Positions 9,459-20,066 of a DNA stretch of 64,000 nucleotides are shown piece by piece. Source of the DNA: Falsiroseomonas sp041690465 (GTDB lineage Bacteria; Pseudomonadota; Alphaproteobacteria; Acetobacterales; Acetobacteraceae); contig NZ_JAWLHG010000002.1 in NCBI RefSeq assembly GCF_041690465.1, positions 314,278 through 378,277 on the forward strand. Reading direction: 5' to 3'. The position numbers and the translations under genes were made by a program. Every line of letters starts with the position of its first letter. The first letter of the stretch is position 1. The notes under the pieces are model-generated. The model saw only the letters and a program-made list of their open reading frames with translations, had not been told where the DNA came from and did no database searches.

Positions 9459-10384
9459 GCACGCTCCTCGCCCCGGGTGGCGCCGCCACCCTTCCGCATG
9501 AGGTCGCGGCCGCGGCCCCGATGCCGGACATCATGCCGCCCGTGAAGCCGAAGAAGGGCTTCATCGGCTTCCTGCGGCGCAACCCGACCATCGCCATCGG
9601 CGGCTTCCTGGTGCTGCTGATGATCGGCGTCGCGGTGTTCGCGCCCTTCCTGTTCACCAAGGACCCCACCGCGCTGGCGCCGGCGCTGCGCACGCGCGAG
9701 CCTTCGGAGCGGTGGTGGTTCGGCACCGACATGCTGGGCCGCGACGTCTATTCGCGCGTGCTCTACGGCACGCGAGTTTCGCTGACCGTGGGCTTCGCGG
9801 TGGCGTTCTTCGCCTCGCTGATCGGGCTCGCGATCGGGCTGGTCTCCGGCTTCATCCGGGTGGCGGATGCGATCATCATGCGGATCATGGACGGGATGAT
9901 GTCCATCCCCTCCATCCTGCTGGCGATCGCGCTGATGGCGCTGACGCGGGGTTCGGTCGGCAACGTTATCCTGGCGATCACGGTGGCGGAGATCCCCCGC
10001 GTCTCGCGCCTGGTGCGCGGCGTGGTGCTCTCGCTGCGCGAGCAGCCCTATGTGGATGCCGCGGTCGCGGCGGGCACGCGCACGCCGGTGATCATCCTGC
10101 GCCACATCCTGCCCAACACGCTGGCGCCGCTGACCGTGCAGGCCACCTATATCTGCGCCTCGGCGATGATCACCGAGGCCATTCTTTCCTTCATCGGCGC
10201 CGGCACGCCGCCGATCATCCCCTCCTGGGGCAACATCATGGCCGAGGGCCGTGCGCTCTGGCAGGTGAAGCCCTACATCGTGTTCTTCCCGGCGGTGTTC
10301 CTCTCGATCACGGTGCTGGCGGTGAACCTGCTCGGCGACGGGCTGCGCGACGCCCTCGATCCGCGCATGGCGAAGAGGCTGTAA
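9455..10384 (+). CDS. ABC transporter permease, DppC/OppC-like
   Basis: 309 residues from a TTG start that overlaps the previous stop codon (TTGA), indicating translational coupling; no better start exists downstream. A cytoplasmic N-terminal extension of about 40 residues precedes the first membrane segment (TIAIGGFLVLLMIGVAVFAP). The OppC signature WWFGTDMLGRDVYSRVLYGT and the EAA loop YVDAAVAAGTRTPVIILRHI are present. It pairs with the upstream permease. Confidence 0.93.
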   Translation: MSTLLAPGGAATLPHEVAAAAPMPDIMPPVKPKKGFIGFLRRNPTIAIGGFLVLLMIGVAVFAPFLFTKDPTALAPALRTREPSERWWFGTDMLGRDVYSRVLYGTRVSLTVGFAVAFFASLIGLAIGLVSGFIRVADAIIMRIMDGMMSIPSILLAIALMALTRGSVGNVILAITVAEIPRVSRLVRGVVLSLREQPYVDAAVAAGTRTPVIILRHILPNTLAPLTVQATYICASAMITEAILSFIGAGTPPIIPSWGNIMAEGRALWQVKPYIVFFPAVFLSITVLAVNLLGDGLRDALDPRMAKRL

Positions 10385-10389
10385 GACAG

Positions 10390-11382
10390 ATGGCGCTCCT
10401 CGAGGTCGAGAACCTCCAGACCCATTTCCGCACGCCGGACGGCATCAACCGTGCGGTGGACGGCGTCTCCTTCCACGTCGAATCGGGTGAGACGCTGGCG
10501 ATCGTCGGCGAGAGCGGTTGCGGCAAGTCCGTCACCGCCATGTCCATCCTGCGCCTGATCCCCGAACCGCCGGGCAAGATCGCCGGCGCGGTGCGGCTCA
10601 ACGGGAAGAACCTGCTGGACCTGTCGGATCGCGAGATGCGCCAGATCCGCGGCAACGACATCAGCATGATCTTCCAGGAGCCGATGACCAGCCTGAACCC
10701 GGTGCTGACCGTGGGACGGCAGATCGGCGAGACGCTTGGCCTGCACCAGGGGCTGTCCAGGCAGCAGGCCGAGGACCGCGCGGTGGAGATGCTGAACCTC
10801 GTCGGCATCCCCGAAGCGAAGCGGCGCGTCAAGGAATACCCGCACCAGCTCTCTGGCGGCATGCGCCAGCGGGTGATGATCGCCATCGCGCTCGCCTGCA
10901 ATCCGAAGTTGCTGATCGCCGACGAGCCGACCACCGCACTCGACGTCACCATCCAGGCGCAGATCCTCGACCTGATGCGCGACCTGAAGCACACCGTGGG
11001 CGCGGCCATCGTGCTGATCACCCACGACCTCGGCGTGGTGGCCGAGGTCGCGGAGCGGGTGGTCGTGATGTATGCCGGCAAGAAGGTGGAGGAGGCACCG
11101 GTCGGCCCGTTGTTCCGCAACCCCCGCCATCCCTACACGCAGGGGCTGCTCGGCTCCGTGCCGAAGCTCGGTTCCTCGCTGACCGGCCATGAGACGCGGC
11201 TGGCCGAGATTCCCGGCCTGGTGCCGAGCCTGAAGGCGAAGATCCCGGGCTGCGTCTTCGCCTCGCGCTGCCCGCATGCGACCGATCTCTGCACCGCAGT
11301 CGCGCCGGCGCTGGAGCAGAAGGCGCCGGGGCATGTCGCCGCCTGCCACTACGCACCGCGTGAGGGAGCCCTCGCGGCATGA
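10390..11382 (+). CDS. ABC transporter ATP-binding protein, DppD/OppD-like
   Basis: 330 residues. Walker A GESGCGKS at residues 40-47, signature LSGGMRQR near 155-162, Walker B with D178-E179 (LLIADEPTTALD) and an H-loop in LITHDLGVV. The C-terminal oligopeptide-transporter extension carries the cysteine cluster CVFASRCPHATDLC and CHYA; in relatives this tail can bind an Fe-S cluster. The ATG lies 6 bases after the permease stop. The stop overlaps the next gene by ATGA. Confidence 0.95.
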   Translation: MALLEVENLQTHFRTPDGINRAVDGVSFHVESGETLAIVGESGCGKSVTAMSILRLIPEPPGKIAGAVRLNGKNLLDLSDREMRQIRGNDISMIFQEPMTSLNPVLTVGRQIGETLGLHQGLSRQQAEDRAVEMLNLVGIPEAKRRVKEYPHQLSGGMRQRVMIAIALACNPKLLIADEPTTALDVTIQAQILDLMRDLKHTVGAAIVLITHDLGVVAEVAERVVVMYAGKKVEEAPVGPLFRNPRHPYTQGLLGSVPKLGSSLTGHETRLAEIPGLVPSLKAKIPGCVFASRCPHATDLCTAVAPALEQKAPGHVAACHYAPREGALAA

Positions 11383-12422
11383 GCACCCCCCTGCTGCAGG
11401 TCAACGACCTCAAGAAGCACTTCCCGATCCGCGCCGGCTTCCTCGGCGGCACCACCGGCTATGTCTATGCGGTTGACGGCGTCTCCTTCGACATCGCGAA
11501 GGGCGAGACGCTGGCACTGGTCGGCGAATCCGGCTGCGGCAAGTCCACCGTCGGCAAGGCGCTGCTGCGCCTGTTCGACATCACCGCCGGGCAGGTGATC
11601 CTGGACGGCACGCGCATCGACGACATGGCCGCCGGCACGCTGCGGCCGCTGCGCCGGCGCATGCAGGTGGTGTTCCAGGATCCGTTCAGCTCGCTCAACC
11701 CGCGCATGCGGGTGCGGGACATCCTGGCCGAGCCGATCCGCAATTTCGGCCTGGCCCGCAGTGCCGCCGACCTCGAGGAGAAGGTCGCCGCGCTGATGGA
11801 CAAGGTCCGTCTGCCGCGCGATGCGGTGAACCGTTGGCCGCACGAATTCTCCGGCGGCCAACGACAGCGCATCGGCATCGCGCGCGCGCTAGCGGCCGAC
11901 CCCGACCTGATCATCTGCGACGAGGCGGTCTCCGCGCTCGACGTCTCGGTGAAGGCGCAGATCGTCAACCTGCTGCAGGATCTGCAGAAGGAGCTCGGCC
12001 TGGCGCTGCTGTTCATCAGCCATGACCTGGCGATCGTCGAGCACATGACGCATCGCGTCGCTGTGATGTATCTCGGCAAGATCGTCGAGGTGGCGCCGAA
12101 GCGCAGCCTCTTCGCGGCGCCGAAGCACCCCTATACTGAGGCGCTGCTCTCCGCCGTGCCGGTGCCGGAGCCCGGTGCGGCACGGGAGCGGATCATCCTC
12201 AAGGGCGACGTGCCGAGCCCGATCAACCCGCCCAAGGGCTGCCGCTTCCACACCCGCTGCCAGTACGCCTTCGACCGCTGCCGGGTGGAGGAGCCCCCGC
12301 TGCGCACCGTGGCGGATGCGGTCGGCGCGGGGCATGTCGCCGCCTGCCACCTGCATGACCGGCCGGCAGCGGAGAACCCGCTGGCGGGATCCAAGGGCGC
12401 GGCGCTGCTCGCGGTGGCGTAA
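11379..12422 (+). CDS. ABC transporter ATP-binding protein, DppF/OppF-like
   Basis: 347 residues starting in an ATGA overlap with the upstream ATPase gene. Walker A GESGCGKS at residues 49-56, signature FSGGQRQR near 157-164, Walker B LIICDEAVSALD and H-loop FISHDLAIV. The tail has the family cysteine motif CRFHTRCQYAFDRC. The SALDVSVKAQ and SHDLAIVEHM blocks are typical of DppF. It is the last gene of the transporter operon, so one NBD pair serves five receptors. Confidence 0.95.
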   Translation: MSTPLLQVNDLKKHFPIRAGFLGGTTGYVYAVDGVSFDIAKGETLALVGESGCGKSTVGKALLRLFDITAGQVILDGTRIDDMAAGTLRPLRRRMQVVFQDPFSSLNPRMRVRDILAEPIRNFGLARSAADLEEKVAALMDKVRLPRDAVNRWPHEFSGGQRQRIGIARALAADPDLIICDEAVSALDVSVKAQIVNLLQDLQKELGLALLFISHDLAIVEHMTHRVAVMYLGKIVEVAPKRSLFAAPKHPYTEALLSAVPVPEPGAARERIILKGDVPSPINPPKGCRFHTRCQYAFDRCRVEEPPLRTVADAVGAGHVAACHLHDRPAAENPLAGSKGAALLAVA

Positions 12423-12448
12423 GCCCGCCTCCGGGGGGCGCTGCCTAC

Positions 12449-12463
12449 GGCACCCGGCATGCG
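12449..12463 (+). promoter_or_regulatory. Possible degenerate sigma-54 (-24/-12) promoter of the CHRD PEP-CTERM gene
   Basis: CGGCAC-N5-ATGC against the consensus TGGCAC-N5-TTGC: the invariant GG and GC are 10 bases apart as required, with one mismatch in each element. It would start transcription about 62 bases before the ATG, close to the roughly 54 bases for the strong site near 53462. A GATAAT about 6 bases downstream could instead be a sigma-70 -10 box. Confidence 0.35.
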
Positions 12464-12536
12464 ATACGATAATGTGATGTTCCGTTCGCGGTTACGAATC
12501 ATGTAGCGTGCCGCCGGCAAACAGGGGTGCATCGGC

Positions 12537-13139
12537 ATGCGAGCGGTTCTCTACGGCAGCGCGGCGATGCTGCTCGGGCTTGGCTTCGGCCTCACGCCCC
12601 TCCGGACGGCCGCGGCCGCGCCCATGGTGTTCACCACCGTGCTGGGGCCGGAGGCGCCTGGCGCGACGGGGTCCGGCAATGGCACGGTCGTCGTCGATCC
12701 GGTCGCGAACACGCTGTCGGTGAGCTTCGATTTCAGCGGCCTGTCCGGCGTGACGACGGTGGCGCATATCCATTGCTGCACCGCCTCTCCCGGCACCGGG
12801 ACGGTCGGCGTGGCGGTCACGCCCGGCACGCTGACGGGCTTCCTGCCAGGGTTCATGGCCGGCACCTACAGCAACAGCTTCGACACCGAGGCTGCCGCGA
12901 CCTATGCTGCCGGGTTCTTGACGGGTTCCGGCGGCGGCACGCCGGCGGGGGCGGAGGCGGCGCTGATTGCCGGGATGCTCGCAGGCACCGCCTACATCAA
13001 TATCCACAGCTCGACCTTCGGCGGCGGCGAAATCCGCGGCTTCCTCACCGCCGTGCCGGAGCCGGCCTCTCTTGGCCTGTTCGCGGTCGGCCTGGCGGGC
13101 TTCGCGGCTCTTCGCCGGCGGCGCACTCCGGCCGCTTGA
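12537..13139 (+). CDS. CHRD-domain protein with PEP-CTERM sorting signal
   Basis: 200 residues. A Sec signal peptide (MRAVLYGSAAMLLGLGFGLT...AAA) is followed by a CHRD domain, an immunoglobulin-like fold first seen in chordin. The domain is recognisable from VAHIHCCTASPGTGTVGVAV and AYINIHSSTFGGGEIRGFL. The C-terminus is a canonical PEP-CTERM tail: VPEPASLGLFAVG, a hydrophobic stretch and RRRR. Such proteins are cut and sorted by an exosortase and are often tied to exopolysaccharide. No exosortase gene lies in the window. It stands alone between two operons. Confidence 0.88.
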   Translation: MRAVLYGSAAMLLGLGFGLTPLRTAAAAPMVFTTVLGPEAPGATGSGNGTVVVDPVANTLSVSFDFSGLSGVTTVAHIHCCTASPGTGTVGVAVTPGTLTGFLPGFMAGTYSNSFDTEAAATYAAGFLTGSGGGTPAGAEAALIAGMLAGTAYINIHSSTFGGGEIRGFLTAVPEPASLGLFAVGLAGFAALRRRRTPAA

Positions 13140-13177
13140 CGGCCGGCCGGGCGAAGGCGACTCTCCCCAATCGAAAC

Positions 13178-13202
13178 GCTGCCCCCACATGGCGGGGGCA
13201 GC
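13178..13202. terminator. Hairpin between the CHRD gene and coxS-like gene
   Basis: Perfect 9-bp stem GCTGCCCCC / GGGGGCAGC with a 7-nt loop, 39 bases after the CHRD stop and 25 before the next start. There is no T-run, so it is a weak terminator or leader structure. Confidence 0.4.
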
Positions 13203-13226
13203 CCGGGAATCCGAGGGAGACGCGCG

Positions 13227-13730
<504 letters not shown>

Positions 13731-13763
13731 GCGCCGAAGGCGCATCGGGGAGGAAACAGAACA

Positions 13764-16154
<2,391 letters not shown>

Positions 16155-16166
16155 GGGAGCCCCACC

Positions 16167-16964
16167 ATGTATGACTTCAGCTACCACAAGCCCTCTTCGG
16201 TCGCCGACGCGGTGAAGCTGCTGGCGGCGGACCCGGATGCGCGCGCCATCTCCGGCGGCATGACGCTGCTGCCGGCGCTGAAGCTGCGGCTGAACAAGCC
16301 GAGCGCGGTGGTGGACCTCTCCGGCATCGCCGAACTGCGCGGCGTGAAGCGGGAGGGCAACACCATCGTCATCGGCGCGCTGACGAAGCACTACGAGGTC
16401 GCGACCTCCGCCGAGGTGAAAGCCGCGATCCCGGCGCTCGCCTGGATGGCCAGCACGATCGGCGACACCCAGGTGCGCAACCGCGGCACCATGGGCGGCT
16501 CGGTCGCCAACAACGACCCCTCGGCCGACTACCCGGCGGCGCTGCTGGCACTCGGCGCGACGATCCAGACGGACAAGCGCAAGATCAGCGCCGACGACTT
16601 CTTCCAGGGCATGTTCGCCACCGCGCTGGATGTCGGCGAGATCGTCACCGCCGTCCACATCCCGGTGCCCGAGAAGGCCGGCTACGCCAAGATGAAGAAC
16701 CCGGCCAGCCGCTACTCCATGGCCGGTGTCTTCGTCGCCAAGGGGCCGGCCGGCGTGCGGGTGGGCGTGAACGGCGCCGGCGCCGGCGGTGCCTTCCGCG
16801 CCACCGAGATGGAAGCGGCGCTCGCCGCCAACTGGTCGCCCGACGCGGTGGCGGGCATCAAGCTCGACGCCGGCATGATGAACGGGGACATCCATGGCAG
16901 CGCCGAGTATCGCGCGCATCTGGTCACGGTGATGGCCAAGCGCGCGGTCGCCAACGCGGGCTGA
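16167..16964 (+). CDS. coxM: Molybdenum hydroxylase medium (FAD-binding) subunit, CoxM-like
   Basis: 265 residues, slightly short of the usual 280-290. It starts MYDFSYHKPSSVADAVKLLA, the family N-terminus. The FAD pyrophosphate motifs ISGGMTLLPALKLRL (usually AGGxSLlP) and TIGDTQVRNRGTMGGSVANN are intact. It completes the S-L-M heterotrimer with the two preceding genes and lies 12 bases after the large subunit stop. A strong hairpin follows the gene, marking the operon end. Confidence 0.92.
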   Translation: MYDFSYHKPSSVADAVKLLAADPDARAISGGMTLLPALKLRLNKPSAVVDLSGIAELRGVKREGNTIVIGALTKHYEVATSAEVKAAIPALAWMASTIGDTQVRNRGTMGGSVANNDPSADYPAALLALGATIQTDKRKISADDFFQGMFATALDVGEIVTAVHIPVPEKAGYAKMKNPASRYSMAGVFVAKGPAGVRVGVNGAGAGGAFRATEMEAALAANWSPDAVAGIKLDAGMMNGDIHGSAEYRAHLVTVMAKRAVANAG

Positions 16965-16973
16965 TCCCGCTTC

Positions 16974-16996
16974 CCCGGCGCCCCCTCGGCGCCGGG
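16974..16996. terminator. Hairpin after the molybdenum hydroxylase operon
   Basis: Perfect 9-bp stem CCCGGCGCC / GGCGCCGGG, 5-nt loop, 9 bases after the coxM-like stop codon. There is no T-tract but the position fits an operon end. Confidence 0.5.
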
Positions 16997-17141
16997 ATCA
17001 CCTACGTGTGAAGTCCGGATGCCAGGAGCCGGGGCGCGAACTCGGCTGGCGCATTGCCACCGACGCGCGTTGAGGGCATGAGTCGCCGCCTTGGGCGTTG
17101 GCGCGGAGCCAACCCGAACCAAGCCGCGTGCGGACGGAGCC

Positions 17142-19958
17142 ATGCCGGACACTGGGCCTGCTGCCGACCGCCGGCCTGCGCATGCGCCGGCCGGCGCTTC
17201 CGGTCCGGTGCGCCGGCTGCCGACCCTCGGGCCGGCCGGCCGCCGGCTTGCGGCGCTGCTCGGCGCCGTGCTGCTGCTCCTCGTCCTGGTTTTCGCCGGC
17301 GTCACCAGCCAGGACCATGATTCGGCGCTGGAGGAGGGCTGGGCGGTTGCGGAGCAGGCGGCGCTCGGCGCGGCCGAGCATGCGGATCGCAGCCTCGCTG
17401 CCGCGCGGCTCGTCGCCGACCGGGTCGGCGACGCCATGCGCCGCGACGGCCCGGGCGCCTTCCGCGATGCCGGCCATGCCGACTTCGTCGCCATCCTGCG
17501 CCACGCTCCGCAGATCGAGGCGCTCAAGGTGCTCGATGCGGCCGGCAACCTGGTCGCCAGCACGCTGGACCCGAGCCCGCCGCCGGCCAGCTTCGCCGAC
17601 AGGGCCTATTACGCGCCGCTGCGCGCGGGGGCGGTCAGCCACCTGACCCCGATGCTGCGCGACAGCGCCAGCGGCACCTGGTTCTTCAGCTACAACCGCG
17701 CGGTGCGCGACCGCGGCGGCGTCCTTCTCGGCATCGTGCAGGCGGCGATGCGTGCCGGGGAGTTCCAGCGCTTCCAGCGCACCCTCGGCCTGGGCGAGAG
17801 GGGGCGGGTCGGGCTGTTCCGCACCGCCGACGGCGCACCGCTGATGCTGCATCCGCTGCCCGGCGGCCTGGACACGGCCGCCGGCCCGCCGCCCGCCGCA
17901 CGCTTCGCGCCAACCGCCGCCGTGCTGCGCGCCGCCGCCGCCGGGGAGGCGCAGGCCGGCCGCTTCAAGGTGCGGCTGCCCGAGGGCGAGACACTGATGG
18001 TCGCCTGGCGCCTTGCCGGCAATGCGGGCCCGGTGCTTGCCGCGGCGGCGCTGCCGCGCACGCACGCGCTGGCCTCGTTCCGCCAGCGGCTCATGCGCAA
18101 CGCGGCGCTGTTCAGCATCGCGGTCGGGGTGGTGATCGGCCTCGGCTGGCTGGTGGCGGCATCGCTGGCGCGCGGGGCGGAACTGCGCGACCGCGCCCAG
18201 GCCGGGCAGCGCGATCTCTCGGCGGTGCTGGAGGCGACCGGCGAGGGGGTCGTCGTGCTGGACCCCCGGTGGCGCATCGGATTCCTGAACACCCGTGCCG
18301 CCGAGGCGTTGGGCGACGGCGCCGACCTGACCGGGCGGATCCTGTGGGAGGCGCTGCCCGAACTGGTCGGCAGTCCGATCGCCGCCATCTGCGGCCAGAC
18401 CATGCGGCATCGGGAGCGCGCCGTGGCGGAGGCGGACCTGCCACATCGCGGCCGCCGCTTCCGGGTGGAGAGCCATCCGCGCGAGGATGGCGGCATCGTC
18501 GCCTTCTTCCGCGACGTCACCGAGGAACACGCCGCCGCCGCCCGGCTGGCCGAGAGCGAGGCGCGGCTGCGCCAGGTGCTGGACAACCTCTTCGTCTTCG
18601 TCGGCGTGCTCGCGCCGGACGGCACGCTGCTCGAGGCCAACCGCGCGCCGCTCGAGGCCGCCGGGCTGACGCTGGCCGATGTGCGCGGCGTGCCGTTCTG
18701 GGACTGCTACTGGTGGGCCCACGATGCGGCGGTGCAGGCCCGGCTGCGCGAGGCCTGCGCCCGCGCCGCCGCCGGCGAGGCCTCGCGCTACGATGTCGCG
18801 GTGCGGATGGCCGGCGGCAGCCGGATGACGATCGACTTCCAGATCGCGCCGCTGTTCGATGCCGCCGGCCGGGTGACGCACCTGATCCCCTCGGCCACCG
18901 ACATCACCGGCCGCAGCCAGGCCGAGGCGGCGCTGGCCGAGAGCGAGGCGCGGCTGCGCCTGGCGCAGGAGGCGGCCGAGGTCGGCGTGTTCGAACGCGT
19001 CATGCCTGGCGAGACGGCGCATTGGTCGGCCTCGATGTTCCGCCTCTACGGCCTCGATCCCGAAGGCCGCAGCCCCCTGGTCACGGCCGGCGAGCACCTG
19101 GCGCTGCTGCACCCGGCGGAGCGCGAGACGCATGCCGTGCGGCGGGCGGCGATGCGCGCCGACCCCTCGATCAGCCGCTTCGCGTACGAGTTCCGCATCA
19201 TCCGTGCCGATAACGGCCAGATGCGCTGGCTGGCCAGCCGCGGCGAGGTGGTGCGCGACGCCGAGGGGAGCCCGGTGCTGGTGCGCGGCATCAACTACGA
19301 CGTCACCGACCGTCGGCGGGCAGAGGAGCGCCAGCTGCTGCTGGCGCGCGAGGTTGACCACCGCGCGAAGAACGCGCTGGCGGTCGTGCAGGCGATCGTC
19401 GGGCTGACGCGCGATGCGGATCCGGAGCAGTTCCGCGCCGCCGTGACCGGCCGCATCGCCGCCATGGCGCGCGCGCACAACCTGCTGGCGCGTGAGGGCT
19501 GGGACGGCGCCGAGCTGCGCGAGCTGATCGAGGAGGAGATGGCGCCCCACCGTGCCGCCGCGCCGGGCGGGGCGGAGCGGGTGACGCTACACGGTCCGCC
19601 GGTTGCGCTCGGCGCCGGCGCGGCGCAGCCGCTGGCGATGGCGCTGCACGAGCTGGCGACCAATGCGGTGAAATACGGCGCCCTCTCCACCGCCGCCGGC
19701 ACCGTCGCGATCGCCTGGGAGGCGACGGCGGAGACGGGGCTGCGCCTGAGCTGGATCGAGCGCGGCGGCCCGGTGCTGGAGGGGGCGCCGGCGCGGCGCG
19801 GCTTCGGCTCCTCCGTCATCCGCAACACGGTGGAGCGCCAGCTTGGCGGCGTGGTGCGGTTCGACTGGCCGCCGGAAGGGCTGGAGTGCCGGCTGACGCT
19901 GCCGGGCAACCAGCTGCGCTGGCCGTCGGCCGCCGAGCAGCCCCGCTCCGGCGGTTGA
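17142..19958 (+). CDS. Membrane sensor histidine kinase, HWE family, with three PAS domains
   Basis: 938 residues from ATG 17142; a TTG at 17091 would add 17 residues. Membrane helices at about 37-53 and 322-343 flank a roughly 270-residue periplasmic sensor, probably Cache-like. Three PAS-like modules follow (about 356-460, 475-595, 605-725). The HWE dimerisation block has phospho-acceptor H740 in EVDHRAKNALAVVQAIVGL. The ATPase N-box is MALHELATNAVKYGALS and the WxE motif is LSWIERGGP. No response regulator is adjacent, so its partner is elsewhere. Confidence 0.92.
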   Translation: MPDTGPAADRRPAHAPAGASGPVRRLPTLGPAGRRLAALLGAVLLLLVLVFAGVTSQDHDSALEEGWAVAEQAALGAAEHADRSLAAARLVADRVGDAMRRDGPGAFRDAGHADFVAILRHAPQIEALKVLDAAGNLVASTLDPSPPPASFADRAYYAPLRAGAVSHLTPMLRDSASGTWFFSYNRAVRDRGGVLLGIVQAAMRAGEFQRFQRTLGLGERGRVGLFRTADGAPLMLHPLPGGLDTAAGPPPAARFAPTAAVLRAAAAGEAQAGRFKVRLPEGETLMVAWRLAGNAGPVLAAAALPRTHALASFRQRLMRNAALFSIAVGVVIGLGWLVAASLARGAELRDRAQAGQRDLSAVLEATGEGVVVLDPRWRIGFLNTRAAEALGDGADLTGRILWEALPELVGSPIAAICGQTMRHRERAVAEADLPHRGRRFRVESHPREDGGIVAFFRDVTEEHAAAARLAESEARLRQVLDNLFVFVGVLAPDGTLLEANRAPLEAAGLTLADVRGVPFWDCYWWAHDAAVQARLREACARAAAGEASRYDVAVRMAGGSRMTIDFQIAPLFDAAGRVTHLIPSATDITGRSQAEAALAESEARLRLAQEAAEVGVFERVMPGETAHWSASMFRLYGLDPEGRSPLVTAGEHLALLHPAERETHAVRRAAMRADPSISRFAYEFRIIRADNGQMRWLASRGEVVRDAEGSPVLVRGINYDVTDRRRAEERQLLLAREVDHRAKNALAVVQAIVGLTRDADPEQFRAAVTGRIAAMARAHNLLAREGWDGAELRELIEEEMAPHRAAAPGGAERVTLHGPPVALGAGAAQPLAMALHELATNAVKYGALSTAAGTVAIAWEATAETGLRLSWIERGGPVLEGAPARRGFGSSVIRNTVERQLGGVVRFDWPPEGLECRLTLPGNQLRWPSAAEQPRSGG

Positions 19959-19984
19959 TCGCCGGCTGCGCAACTGTCTTGACG

Positions 19985-20007
19985 GGCGAGCGCGCGCCGC
20001 TTTTTTT
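19985..20007 (+). terminator. Possible terminator after the histidine kinase
   Basis: A short GGCG/CGCC stem is followed by GC and a run of seven T (20001-20007), rare in this GC-rich sequence, 27 bases after the kinase stop. The weak stem lowers confidence. Confidence 0.4.
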
Positions 20008-20066
20008 GGTCATCCCCCCGACTCGATGGGCCGAAGTTGCGGGGCGGGGCGGATGGGGCGGGACCG

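Noticed and set aside
12486..12500. GTTACGAATC shared with the region near 48300
   Set aside because: A 10-base match between two intergenic regions without further similarity is expected by chance.
19979..20010. TTGACG followed by a T-run as a sigma-70 promoter for the VWA gene
   Set aside because: There is no -10 box at 16-18 bases. The T-run fits better as a weak terminator of the kinase gene.
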